Shown here: one piece after another, positions 42,782 through 53,192 of the stretch
Layout of the letters: every line of letters begins with the position of its first letter
Numbering within the stretch: the first letter of the stretch is position 1
Made by a program: the position numbers and the translations under genes
Notes under the pieces: generated by a model
Databases searched by the model: none
What the model was told of the DNA's origin: nothing
Seen by the model: the letters and a program-made list of their open reading frames with translations, nothing else
Source of the DNA: Phytophthora colocasiae
Lineage: Eukaryota > Oomycota > Peronosporomycetes > Peronosporales > Peronosporaceae
Assembly (NCBI GenBank): GCA_018806915.1
Contig: JAGKQI010000091.1
Location: forward strand, 620,001 to 684,000
Reading direction: 5' to 3'
DNA: 64,000 bases

Positions 42782-43030
42782 TGTTGGTATTGAGCTTGTG
42801 TTGTTGGTGGCAAATGCCGAAGTGAGTAGATTAAAGTTAGCAAAACCTGTTCTACTCGTCCTGTCCTCCTAGTAGCTCCACCTTGTTGTGTCCTTATTGT
42901 CGCTCGAACTTAGCCGAGTGTCCTCACACGCCGACCACCCAAGTAAGGTTCCTCTTCTTTAGCCAATAGGAGAGCGGTTCCGTTGAACCGTTACAGTGAA
43001 CCGTGCATGAGACGGTGCACCAGTCCAACA
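42782..43030 (-). repeat. Copia-3 5' LTR (249 bp)
   Basis: Direct repeat of 38959-39207 with three substitutions, so this element is older than Copia-1 or was copied with errors. Confidence 0.9.
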
Positions 43031-43035
43031 ACCTT

Positions 43036-43535
43036 CAGTTGTGGCTGGACAAACGGCGTCTTCAATCACAATTCGCGCTAGAGCTCGAGTTGACGGTATC
43101 ACACTGGAAATCTCGAGTCCAACGCCTCAGACTTTCACTCATGGCTACGGTGGAATAAGCGACAGTATGAACACACTCCAGATGGGTCCTGAGGAATACA
43201 TCATGTCCGTGGAGGTCCATTTCAACAAGAACAGACGTACAAATGATCATACGCGAGTATTCTACCTTAAGTTCGTCACGAACACTGGTAATTCGTTGGT
43301 TCACAAACCGACTCCATCGGACTCGCTACTGCACCGGCGGGCTACCAACTAGCAGGGTTGACGGTGGACAGATTGATTTGCTAGGTGCAATTTGGGCACC
43401 ACTTCCTGCTGAGGATGGTCCTGGGACCGTTGTTCCAGCCAATATTCCAGAACCAGAAACCCCAGTTTCGTCTGTGGTGGCGGGACGGGCTTTTTTTATG
43501 AGGAACGGTGTCTGCTTTCTGAGGAACAGCTAGAA
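43036..43535 (+). pseudogene. Jacalin-like lectin gene relic, unit B, 3' part
   Basis: Carries SSITIRARARVDGITLEIS, then in another frame HGYGGISDSMN, EYIMSVEVHFNKNRRTNDHT, and DGGQIDLLGAIWAPLPAEDG. It has an extra TCCAGATG-type insertion relative to unit A (MNTLQMGPEE instead of MNMGPEE) and lacks SVSGGSQ-type residues. Frame breaks remain. Confidence 0.6.
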
Positions 43536-43857
43536 AAGGATGATAATTGAGGAACAGCGGCGAAATGGATGCTCGCTGAGTAATTTCCAACAACCAAGTC
43601 AAACACTATGCAATGCGTGTATATTCTACATCTAGACGGTAGTCTCGAACGGAATGGGCTCAGTTACATTTACGCCGTGAATGTAAGCTGCATGAACAAG
43701 CTCAGCAAGAGCTTCGCACTCAACGAGAACTTCTCGCTTGTTCGAAAACTTAACCAGCCAAAGGTAAATGCCTTTTTCTTCCGTCCAAGAGAATACATTC
43801 CCCAGCAAAAATGGCTTGGCCCGTCAGGGTCTGTTGCGTTGACTGGAAATTCCTTCA

Positions 43858-45489
43858 TCACGTTCCATTGAAGTGGAGATGCAGTTCAACAAAGTACTGG
43901 AAGCTCGAGATAGGAAGCGGCCAGTCTACTCGATGTCCGATCTTGATACGGAACATCAGTAGAGAATGAGGAAGAAGATGCGAATCGTTGATAAATACCT
44001 CGTAGCCCACTCCATCGTTGACTGCGTGCTTTTCGCCGTATACTTGGCTCGACGTCCCGGAAGGTGAAGACAACCAGCGGAGTGACGAAGCCAACGCGGT
44101 GGGCGACTTTATGAAGGTCATCACGGACAGAAATTCAGACATCAGTTGTCCTTCTCGCATGTTGAAACTCTTCCTAGCGAATAGAGACCACGGCCGCAGT
44201 CCATGGCTGACGGAGGCCGAGGTGGCGAGTGGCATTCCTTCGATGCTGATATCGCCTTGTAGAACCATAGCTGCTATCACGTGCGAGCATTGCCAGCCAT
44301 TGTGTGCAAACGTTTTGCAATCACAAGCATATTTACTCCTGATGCTTTCGATCTATACGCAGCAAACACAATCAATTTAAGCGGATTCATTAGAAGAAAA
44401 TAATTGTTGACGGAACCCACATACCTTTTCAGCTGAAAACTTACGCGTTGGGGCTAATCCATTTAGTTTGTCCAGGTGAAGAACGCGGACTTGGTGCAGT
44501 GATAAGCAGTAAAGCTCGGCTTTAAAGACCGTGGTGTCCTCGGGAAGTTTTCCGTTGAAGGAGTTCAGATACCTAAAGGTAAGCTCAGCATACAAGTGTG
44601 AGATCGAACACCACTTAACTATGATTGTGCGTTGCAATGCGTTGACGATTGATAGCTGTTCCATGGATATTGCTTGCAGAGACAGTAAACTTAGGTGCGT
44701 TGAAGAGAATTGCCTTCAGCACTTTGGTACGGGGAACTTTCACTGAGTAATCGTTCTTTTTGTTTCGAAGGAGGAACTCCGCATGCACCACTTCATCCCT
44801 CAAAAGCGGACCTGCACCAAATAGACACATCTATGGTCAGTTTGAAAATTACGCAGTATATACATAGTATCGCACCTTCACAAAAGTGTCGTAGTTACAG
44901 TCGAACGATCTGATCGCGCTGATGCTTCAAAATACCTGGCAAAGAGTAGTTCAGCACAACCGCTGTGCTTGCTCGAAGCTTAGCCGTACAGGTTTCCTTG
45001 ATAGCTTGATGGTGAGATTCTAACGCATTTTGACTAGGCGTCAAGCCAGGAACAGCAGCATTGTAGAACTAGTTTCCCCATTCTTTCCCCATGTAGTACT
45101 CACGCATCCACTTAAAACGCAGTCTTCCTCTCCATGTTCACACCAATAGGCTAGAAACAGCTCCGCTAAAGCCAAAAACTGCTTCTGCGAGCGCGCCTTG
45201 GCTAAGTAGAGAATATTCACATGTATGTTGGTGTCGTAAAAATCAGGCGTCTTCAGACGTTTGATGTTTTCGCGACTTTTCCTACTAAAATGGGGATAGC
45301 TGTTCAGGAGCCTAATGCTACGCCAAACGTCTTGATACGCATTAGCAATTCCAGCAGTTCGATCGTTTGGAATTTTGCAACATCCTTATAGGCAGCTCTG
45401 CATGATACAGATATGACAGCATTTTCTTCATCTGAAGAAGCAAACTCTACAGTACTGCAGCTGCTGTAATCATCGTTTGTTGGCTCCAT
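43858..45489 (-). pseudogene. MULE-type transposase relic with SWIM zinc finger, unit B
   Basis: Uninterrupted version of the unit A relic. The N-terminus is MEPTNDDYSSCSTVEFAS at 45489. The VPGLTPSQNALESHHQAIK region is at about 45030. Next comes a possible intron ending TTGGTGCAG, then LLRDEVVHAEFLLRNKKNDY, AELYCLSLHQVRVLHLDKLN, a possible intron with GTATGT, and the SWIM finger CDCKTFAHNGWQCSH, with a stop at 43858. The DDE core is too short to be complete, and the in-frame TAG before FYNAA is present. Truncated, decayed transposase or domesticated fragment; I favour decay. Confidence 0.65.
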
Positions 45490-45679
45490 CGTCGCCCCTG
45501 CTTCCTGTTAATGCTCAAAACGTTTCAAAGTCGCCATACTAGAAACAACGTACCGTGTAACGCGGTCGGTGCCGCTGAATTGCCAACACCGCACTGCGTG
45601 AGAGTTGGCTATAAAGTGAGTAAATCGATTGTGCAGAACCATCCGATTTAGTAAAGTCCTCAATTTCAAATCGTTTTGA

Positions 45680-46290
45680 ATGTTTCCTCAAAAAGAAGAC
45701 GTTGTTTCCTCAATAAAAAGCCACGCCCCTGTGGTGGCCATCATTCCGTCTTCATCTTCTATGGGCTCGAGATCTGGAGGTTTTAACGATACCATTGCCT
45801 TCCCGGCATCAACGAGTGTTAGATTGACATCAGAGTCTCCTGCTACCACAGCACTAGCACCTTCCGGTCCAGCGACTCAACTCAGTGAGGCGCAGGTGGT
45901 CCACATGGTTCACAGTTCTCAGATGTGGCTCTATCTACAGCTGGACAAACTGTCAGCTCCATTGCGATTCGAGCTGGAGCTCGCATCGACGGTATCACTC
46001 TTACGGTCTCAGCTCCAATGCCACACAGCTTTGTGCATGGGTATGACGGCGTTAGTGACACTAACAACGCGTTATCGCTCGGTGCTGGGGAGTATATCAC
46101 TTCGATGGAAAATCAATTACCACACTCACGTTTTCTACTTGAAGTTTACCACTAACACTGGCCGATCGGTATCTGCCGGCACACAAACCGATGGTCCCGA
46201 GGGTTACCAATCTTCGGTCGTGGTGATGGTGAATTGCCAGCCCGGGCGGCCCGCCAGGCGGATGACACAGTTCGTAAGTGAAAATAAAGG
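45680..46290 (+). pseudogene. Jacalin-like lectin relic 3
   Basis: Begins MFPQKEDVVSSIKSHAP, shared with 25902 up to the duplication breakpoint. It then has a Ser/Thr/Pro-rich stretch and a jacalin-like domain in another frame: GGPHGSQFSDVALSTAGQTV, SSIAIRAGARIDGITLTVS, HGYDGVSDTNNALSLGAGEY, ITSMEN, and (after a further deletion and shift) FYLKFTTNTGRSVSAGTQTD. The domain start and middle are clear, but the end is missing. Decayed. Confidence 0.6.
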
Positions 46291-46310
46291 CCAGTGATGG
46301 TGAATGCAAG

Positions 46311-46412
46311 GGTCTGTTCCGCAAAACCTCTATTCGCAAACAGTGGAATTGTTTTTCCGCTGGGTTGAACCAACCCGCTGTTTTGATGAATCCGCTGGAA
46401 GTGTATGCGGAA
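46311..46412. repeat. Possible 100 bp MITE-like repeat
   Basis: CTGTTCCGCA near 46312 and TGCGGAACAG near 46402 are inverted ends. Related ends (TATGCGGAAC) recur at about 47138 and 47225 together with ATTCCAGTGGAAATT. No target duplication could be fixed. Confidence 0.35.
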
Positions 46413-46517
46413 CAGGTAGATGGCAACCACCTTCTGTCAATAGAACTTGTAGCAAACTATCGTTGAGCATTTATAAAAAAAATGTATCAAAATTGAAGGT
46501 GGAGTGTAGTCCTCGGG

Positions 46518-46622
46518 ATGTCCCTGCTTTCGTTGTCCATGCAGAAAATATAGTGAAACGTTGTTCCATGTAGTCCCTGCTTTCGTTGTCCATGTAGAAA
46601 ATATAGTGAACGTTGTTCCACT
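46518..46622. repeat. Tandem duplication, about 53 bp unit
   Basis: GTCCCTGCTTTCGTTGTCCA...ATATAGTGAA(A)CGTTGTTCCA occurs twice in direct tandem, with one base indel and one substitution. Confidence 0.75.
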
Positions 46623-48900
46623 GGTACCTTGTCCGTGAACATCTCCGTGTCTCCAATGGTTCTTTCCCGGTCTCCACCTTGGACTCGCCAGCATTGCTGC
46701 CGAGCTCGCCTAAACACGACATTCTTGAAAGAAACTCAAAATGAAGAGTGAGATGGAGTTCATACATACGCTGCGTTGGTTTACAGTAATGTGCGCTGCG
46801 GTAGTAGTTTCGTTCTGCAGCAGGTTCTAAATACATGTATTACGGGGGGGGGGCTTGGGCGAGGCCATTGCAACTTTGGCAGACCTCACGCTGTGCAATG
46901 GATTTGACACAGACCCCGAGGCGGCCACTGAGATGTACTACGTAGTAAATTGACTACCTCAGGAGCGAGGTTTTAGTGTAACCGATGCGATCCAGCCTTC
47001 GTGCAGTTAGCACAACACGGCCTGTTTTATTCTTAGTGTCAAGTACGCTGTATGACAGGGGCCACCAGACAGCTCTCCGCTACATTCCCAAATTCGGGCG
47101 GATAGAATGTAGAGTTTTGATGTGAAATTCCACTGGAATTGGTATGCGGAACGCAACAGATTTTTCAACATTCCACTGGCTTGCAAATACACTCTAAAAT
47201 GGCCCAATTCCAGTGGAAATTTGTATGCGGAACAGGCCCCAATTATGGGCGTCTAATCCAAGTCGCCGCTCAATCACGCTGCACTCGTTCTGTGGATCAA
47301 TCAAACGCCATGCACCCGATTCACCGCAGACACTTTCCTGCTCCCGGTTCCTTTCGTCATCCAAGCTACATTCGGATCATCAACGTGCTCCACAAAACCT
47401 CCTTCAATACCATCGTCAGTATATTTACTGCTTAGGGCAGAATTATCCCAACCACTTATATGCATGTGTGAGTGTTGCTGCTTGTAACATACGTATAGAT
47501 CCCGAACCTGCTGCTGGTGCACTCAATGCATTCCCCGGACTTTAGCGATGGAGTAAACTCACCTACCAACAACACTCGCTACGACACCACGTTGATCATC
47601 ATTCGCGATCCCGGCGTGCAATCAAAGGCGATGTGAGCGGATACACCAATGCCTTCCACCTCGCATGACACGCGTCAGTGCTGTAATGTGCGCCAGCTGA
47701 GTCATCAATCTCTCAGGAATTGTCAAACCGAACAAGTCTTTCGAAAGACATTCCACAAAATCATTTCTAATCTCAAACTTCGGTAGTTTACCCCAGTGAA
47801 TTGCTTTATCGTACTCCTTTAAACCGACATCCATGAATGCATTGAAGAATCATCGCCAGTGTAACTCTGTATTCCACGTGGCGATAAGGATGCGCCCGAT
47901 AACACAGTCAAATGACGTGGGGGATCAATATTAACGAGGTCCTCTGGAACGTCGTGTCAACAGAAAGCAGCTTTTCATCCTCTGAAGATGGCTTAAATTT
48001 GTGTCCTCTACTCGTCTTGTGCGCTGGCAAAGCACACGCCGGTCACTTGAGACGCACACACGTTCGTCGAGTCGTCACTGTTGTACTTCAGCCTGCCATC
48101 GCGTAGTAAATCTGAGGCCTCTCGTGCTGCCCTAGTGCGCTGAAGTGCAATCTAGCTTTCTCGCCACGAAGCCGCAAATATCTGGGCAACTGTCGGGTCG
48201 TTGTCTGCGCTACTGCAGTCTCCCTGTATGTCTGAGATGCCTCCGGATCCACGCGATCGCCCACAACCACGTCCCATGTATCCACGGAGCTCTCTCGCGC
48301 AGCAAGACACCGCTTCAAGTTCCACTTCTGGAGTTTACATCGCCGTGGATCATCCAAGTGTCGGTGATTCGAACTATCATCTTTAGTGCTCAAATGAGCT
48401 TCCCCACGCTTCCGTGGTCAGTCGGGAACGTGGTAATTTCGCAAATGGCGGCCAGGTTGACAGTGCACCTCCAAGAAGATTCTGTAAATGCCAGCTATGT
48501 TGTCCCATTTATAAAAAAACGGGGGTTTAGTCTGATTTAAATGTGGCTCTGAAAATGGCAGCTATGAAATCCCCTTTATAAAACTACGAGACGCACCCAT
48601 CACCAAGGAAGATTGAGCTATGTTGTCCTGTTAATAAAACTATGGGGCACGCCTACCATCTGTATGGCTGGTAGCTCCAGCTTGCTTCTCTGTCTTTTCT
48701 CATGCTTAGCCAGTATCGAGGTGAAACCTCACAAGATTATGGTGTTTGGCGCACGTCTTGCGCACCCTCTGTACCCCAGAAAAAATGCTTCAGGCAATTT
48801 TCCACCTCAGGTAAAACCGGCCATTACCCCCGCGTCCCATACAAACGTTGTGTACACCTTGTGTACAAATACCGGGTTTTGTAGCCATTCATTATGCTCC
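46623..48900. other. Degraded region, no gene identified
   Basis: Minus-strand frames give protein-like pieces: SSKYTDDGIEGGFVEHVDDP near 47400, LFGLTIPERLMTQLAHITAL near 47690, and a basic stretch at 48088-48393. I cannot assign them to a family or to one gene. A G-run of about 10 occurs near 46845. Three loose repeats of CTATGTTGTCC..ATAAAACTATGGGG occur at 48495-48645. Likely a mix of transposon fragments. Confidence 0.4.
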
Positions 48901-48929
48901 CTATGAAAGCCGGTGTACTATACACAGTC

Positions 48930-49490
48930 CTTACGAACTGTAAATGAAATAATCCTGTTGGGCGCTGTGTGGACTCGTGTCGCCGCGGACTTGCCGAGTA
49001 CGGATACAGTATCCGATAAGGGTAGTGACGATATCCAACTGAGTCCAATCTATGGAGGGCCCCACGGTACAGCGTTCTCGGATATCACGTCGATCAAGTT
49101 CTCGCGAGCAGTAAGCATCGTCACAATATGTGCTGGGGCTCGTGTTGATGGGATACAGCTGCAGACTGGAGACCAAACGTTCTCCCATGGATATTCGTGC
49201 CCACAAGGAAGCACACTTGCACTTGGAGAAGGAGAGTACATTACGTCAATGGAGGTTCATTGGGGGAAGAACAGGCGCACAAACGACCACACTCGAGTGT
49301 TCTATCTCAAGTTCACCACCAGCACCGGGAAATCTGTTTCCGGAGGATCTACACCACAGATAATGCTATAGCAACAGCACCAGACGGATTTCAACTCTCC
49401 GGGTTCTTCGGGCGTGCTGGGGGTGTAATCGATCAACTCGGTGCCATTTGGACAAGAAGATCCGCTACAGATTTATCACTGACAGATCAA
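48930..49490 (+). pseudogene. Jacalin-like lectin relic 4 (at least two domains)
   Basis: Opens with the end of one domain (ILLGAVWTRVAADLPS). It then shows a nearly complete jacalin-like domain: YGGPHGTAFSDITSIKFSRA, ICAGARVDGIQLQTGDQTF, LALGEGEYITSMEVHWGKNR, NDHTRVFYLKFTTSTGKSVS. The frame shifts near 49350, after which ATAPDGFQLSGFFGRAGGVI and DQLGAIWTRRSA close the domain. It is the best preserved of the four relics. Such domains bind carbohydrates; here the gene is broken and has no visible start. Confidence 0.65.
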
Positions 49491-49509
49491 ATGGAGAACT
49501 CTGGGATGT

Positions 49510-49824
49510 ATGCGGTTACGATTCGTAACTGGGTGGGGCCTACGATCGGTCAGGCCAGTGACACTGCGTGTTACCGAAAATCGGTTGCTTTGGGCAGCAA
49601 GAATGCTTGCCCACCGCAACATCCGGACCGTCAGGGAGAAACTAAATATCCTCATCTTAGCGGAGCGGACGTCGGTGAAAGGTGCAGCTCGAACCCACAA
49701 CGTTCAGCCCTCTCAGATTCGCCAGTGGCGCCGAAATAAAGATCGGTTAGAGGAGACAGCAAAAAGAAACCCACGTGCGACGACTGTGTCGACCGTTCTT
49801 GTAGTGATCGCGTTGGCGAAGTAG
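49510..49824 (+). pseudogene. Transposase N-terminal HTH fragment
   Basis: Encodes REKLNILILAERTSVKGAAR followed by THNVQPSQIRQWRRNKD, a homeodomain-like/psq-type helix-turn-helix as found at the N-terminus of pogo/Tigger-like transposases. No catalytic part follows; the frame ends at 49824. Confidence 0.5.
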
Positions 49825-49886
49825 CCTTCTTGGCAGGAAGCCTACGAGACATTGCTGAGTTGCATCTCGCACTATGAAAGCCTTAA

Positions 49887-50776
49887 CCCCTCCAACCCGG
49901 AGTGCTGCATAATGCAGCTTAGGCCTTTTTATTAAGCTGCATTATGCAGCGTAACGTTGAATTTATCTTGATGTTTGTATGTGAAAAAAAATCACACGAA
50001 TCGACGCAAACTGAAATCAAGATACAAAAATGATGGGCAAATATCTTGCACCGAAAAAGCTTCACGATTTGCCAGACATAAACGCTGTCTTTCATTTTTC
50101 AAAAATATGCTATTCAGCAGGATAGATATGCTCATGAACAGGTAAATGTTGCAACAGTGGCGCCCGCCAACCATCCGTTTCATTTGAGAACTGAGAAAAC
50201 GCCTACACCAAGAAAAAAAACGGAGGACACATACAGCTTCGGAAAATAATGAGTAGTCTACCTTGCTAGTCACTTTATGTCGTATTATGCAGCGAACTTA
50301 TGCTGCATTATGCATTGCTCGTATGGTGCATGTGGACCATCAGCAGAAGACAGCAGAACCGACTCCTTGATCAGCTGTTTCTCGACGTAACGCTGAAAAA
50401 TAGTTTATAGGACTTTGTATAAAAAGCAAGTAAACCGGTACCGCAATCATCTAATTGCGGTACCGGTTTACTTGCTTTTCGTATGCCTTCTCATTTTCTA
50501 AAAATTCGAGTTTGGTTTCTCGATATTCGACTGGTCTCTGGCCAATTGCACATGGTCTTTGTGCAACACGGTCCTTCTGCAGCATTATGCAGCTTTGCAT
50601 GGGGCATCTGGATACAATTTGTTCTGCAACATGCAGCTTAAGCGAGAAGTGTCCTGTCCATCGCCGAGCGTGTGCACACTTCCCAAGCCCTTTAAGCGAC
50701 GTTCTATACAAATTCCTAGTATAACTGTGCTGCATAATGCAGCTTAAGTAGGTCAAAATCAGCATGGCTGGAGGGG
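49887..50776. mobile_element. 890 bp TTAA-flanked element (piggyBac-like, non-coding)
   Basis: Flanked by TTAA at 49883-49886 and 50777-50780. Ends are CCCCTCCAACC and, inverted, CCCCTCCAGCC. GCTGCATAATGCAGC palindromes recur near both ends (49904-49918, 50729-50743), with related copies near 49936, 50284-50320 and 50576. The interior has a 26 bp perfect hairpin and no transposase. TTAA duplication is the piggyBac hallmark. No empty site is available in the window, so the call rests on ends and TTAA only. Confidence 0.65.
50422..50479. repeat. Perfect 26 bp inverted repeat with 6 bp loop
   Basis: The arm AAAAGCAAGTAAACCGGTAC plus CGCAAT (50422-50447) is exactly complementary to 50454-50479; the loop is CATCTA. 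It sits in the middle of the TTAA-flanked element. Confidence 0.9.
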
Positions 50777-51002
50777 TTAACCCCTTTAATGCAGTAGTCC
50801 AACTCGCCATCACCTTGGTCCTCCACTTGAATGCGAAACACCAACAAATCCCTGTGCTTGCCGCACACTTCATGAGCAGCACAGCTACGACCTCCACCCC
50901 CAATATCGCACCCGACCGCGTCGACCCCCGGCGGCACCATGCTGGTTTGTCCGCTCGCGATGTCTGTGGCCTATTCCCATTGGTAGAAAATTTGTAGGGG
51001 GG

Positions 51003-51165
51003 TATGGCGTTCCTCCGATACCGAGCTGTTACATATCATACCGGTATGGCTGTGATACGCAATCCGAGTCATGCCATTTTTTTTTGTTCATCATTTTACC
51101 GGTATATGACAAAACCGGCCTGGGGGTATGGCGTTCACCCGCATTTTGGGGGTATGGCGATCCTC
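51003..51165. repeat. Short GGGGGTATGGCG repeats
   Basis: GGGGGTATGGCG(TTC/ATC) occurs three times (about 51000, 51124, 51150), with CCGGTAT motifs between. No known family; possibly the end of a degraded element. Confidence 0.4.
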
Positions 51166-51174
51166 AAAATTCGG

Positions 51175-51561
51175 TAGGAGAAATTGATGATGGGTCTTTG
51201 CATGATGCACTTGGACTCACCACAGTCGATGAAGCATTTGTTGGTAGCTACGGTACTTGGTCGAGGAAAGGAGATGGTGACGTTCATTTGGTGTTCGAAA
51301 GTGTTGATAAAGAAGACGTGACGGTGGTCATTCACTCGGGTGAAGATGAATACGCAAATGTTGATGTTGCAGCTGGCGCCACTGTGGTTTTGGACTCCAC
51401 GATTCCAGAACTACTGGACAAGAGCTTGTACCTCGATCGCTGGCGTCCTGGAATATTCGGGTTGCCCAGTTCTGGTGGCGGTTCATTACTACTACCTTTG
51501 GGTGCCACGATCATCTGAAGGAGGGCATCTTGAGGTGCATGTGCCAGTTGAAACTTTCTAA
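51175..51561 (+). pseudogene. C-terminal fragment of an unidentified protein
   Basis: The open frame contains GSLHDALGLTTVDEAFVGSY, GDVHLVFESVDKEDVTVVIH and ELLDKSLYLDRWRPGIFGLP. After a one-base shift near 51490 it continues as WVPRSSEGGHLEVHVPVETF and stops at 51561. Regular alternating hydrophobic strands suggest a beta-rich domain. No start, no family recognised. It is an orphan tail, probably left by a rearrangement. Confidence 0.45.
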
Positions 51562-51818
51562 ACAATTTAACCTACCCTGTCAAAAGAAAACGTTGATAAA
51601 TACTACTGTAGTATTTCTGTCCCCACGTAGGAAAAGGAACGTCGTTATCTTCTAATTCTATCGCCCAGCGAAACAGAGACTTCTACTCGTAGTGTAGCGA
51701 TCGATTGTCTTAACAATCCACATTCCATTGTGCGGAGACGATTATCGTCTTTCTGGAAGCAAATGAAAAAAAATGATGGGCGTGCACTTCAAGAGGGCAT
51801 GCAAACCCACCAGAATAT

Positions 51819-52346
51819 TTACTTTTTTTTGAAAGGCCAAGCCTTCTCCAGCTTCGGCTTAAAGTTGCCGTCGTTGAAAGGTGTGTTGGCCTTGCCGAAG
51901 TGGACACCGTTGAGAGCTCTTCGGGCATCCTCCGTCATCTGATCCCACATGATCAGATCCTGAAACGTACCAGCATCGCCAGTAGTGTCCAGGTCGTGGT
52001 TCAAAGGCCAAGCGTGCTTGTATCGCACCTTAAGACTCGTACCATCGATCACCCACGCCGGGCACGGGTTGTACTTCTTGTAGCCGTCGTGGGAAGACAC
52101 CGAACAGGCCAAAATCTTCGGCTCGGGTACATCCGGGTTGTCAATGAACACTATTGCGTGCTCCCAGTCGTGACGGTGACCCATACGTGATGACGGTGAG
52201 TCCTTGGGGAAGTACCACGAGTACATAATGGACCAGACACCTTCCATCCACGTGGAACGGCCGTAAACTTGGGAGCCGTGGCCAGAGCCTCGACATCCTC
52301 CTCTCGGACTTCCAGAAGTCTGGAGACCACCACTCGTCTCCCCGAC
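51819..52346 (-). pseudogene. Third NLP, C-terminal part (split by MULE-like element)
   Basis: Minus-strand C-terminal half of an NLP with intact GHRHDWE, ending WPFKKK and TAG-type stop at 51819. It is diverged from the unit copies (for example [11 protein letters not shown] and [12 protein letters not shown]). The frame can be followed upstream to about 52346, where an 846 bp element interrupts it. The N-terminal half is at 53193-53711. As it stands it is disrupted; no transcript structure was assumed. Confidence 0.85.
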
Positions 52347-53192
52347 GGGGTGCGGACTAATCCCGAGTACTGGAAGCCGGAAATCGAGTACACATACCGG
52401 TTACCGACAATACCGCCAGCGCCGGCCGAAACCCGAGTTCACATCGGTAGAATTCCAAGTACAACGGCAGAATTCCGAGTGCAAAAAATTGGCGGGAAAA
52501 AAGTACAAGGGAAACCTGGCAGAATGGCGAGTGCAGGGCGGGTTTGCCGCAAAGAACTAACGTTAGTCAGCCATAACGAAGCATTCATTAATTTAACTCA
52601 TTTATTGTCCGTATTACTGGGATTTAAGCCCGCGTGCTCCGCACACGGAGCGTTAAACCGCCAGCCTAAGCCCGCTCCGGCTTCGCCTTCGCTTGATCCG
52701 TCGACAGCGCTGGGGTTTAAGCCCGTGTGCTTCGCACACGGAGCATTAAACCACCAGCCAGCGTTCTCCACCGCGCTTGTCCTCTCTCTGCTGTCCTTTA
52801 CTGCCCAGCTACGCGCTCCGCGCGATCCAAGCCACCCCTAGCGGCTCGCTATGCTCGCGAGTACAGACCATAAGCCCGCTCCGGCTTCGCCTGCGCTTGA
52901 TCCGTCGACAGCGCTGGGGTTTAAGCCCGTGTGCTTCGCACACGGAGCATTAAACCGCCAGCATATGCCCGCTCCGGCTTCGCCTTCGCTTGATCGTCGG
53001 CAGCGCTGGGGTTTAAGCCCGCGTGCTCCGCACACGGAGCGTTAAACCGCCAGCCAGCGTTCTCCACCGCGCTTGCTAGAAAAACCGCAAAAGTACCGGT
53101 ACGAACTGACCTCAATTCGTTTTGCAAAACCTCTCAAAGTCGGTTGGTGTACTCGAAATCTGGCCACTGGTACTCGGAATTAGTCTCTTTCC
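52347..53192. mobile_element. 846 bp MULE-like element with GC-rich hairpin array, inside the third NLP
   Basis: Flanked by the 9 bp duplication CTCCCCGAC (52338-52346 and 53193-53201), the length typical of Mutator-type elements. Ends share an imperfect inverted repeat with core GACTAAT(C/T)CCGAGTAC. Further CGAGTACA and AATTCCGAGT motifs lie just inside. The interior contains four hairpins. No transposase. Confidence 0.75.
52621..53050. repeat. Array of four GC-rich hairpins
   Basis: Units of the form TTTAAGCCCG(T/C)GTGCT(T/C)CGCACACGGAGC(A/G)TTAAA lie at about 52623, 52720, 52920 and 53013. Each folds as CCGTGTG-CTTCG-CACACGG flanked by TTAA on both sides. Between them are AAGCCCGCTCCGGCTTCGCC stretches. 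The T/C changes keep the stem or lie in the loop. Confidence 0.8.

Larger units (their letters stand above)
38959..43030 (-). mobile_element. Copia-3 LTR retrotransposon (deletion derivative)
   Basis: 4072 bp, minus strand. LTRs of 249 bp (38959-39207 and 42782-43030) have TG...CA ends and three mismatches by eye. Target duplication ACCTT at 38954-38958 and 43031-43035; unit A has the empty site near 17093. The polypurine tract GGTGAGTGGGAG precedes the 3' LTR. The bases after the 5' LTR (GGTTAACAGCCGC) do not match the half-tRNA primer site of Copia-1 and -2. The element is unusually rich in the motif GAACGGT/ACCGTTC. About 130 codons between reverse transcriptase and RNase H are missing. 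Confidence 0.92.
32508..45727. repeat. Tandem segmental duplication, unit B
   Basis: Counterpart of 1-25952, same orientation. It contains only two insertions (152 bp MITE and Copia-3) plus small indels. Gene order and most bases agree with unit A. The true left boundary may be further left but cannot be seen because unit A runs off the window. Confidence 0.93.

Noticed and set aside
49887..50776. Open frames within the TTAA-flanked element
   Set aside because: They run through palindromic repeats and the hairpin on both strands and have no protein-like composition.
52269..52841. 190-codon plus-strand frame over the hairpin array
   Set aside because: Produced by GC-rich repeats without stops; contains repeated AHGALN segments from the hairpin units.
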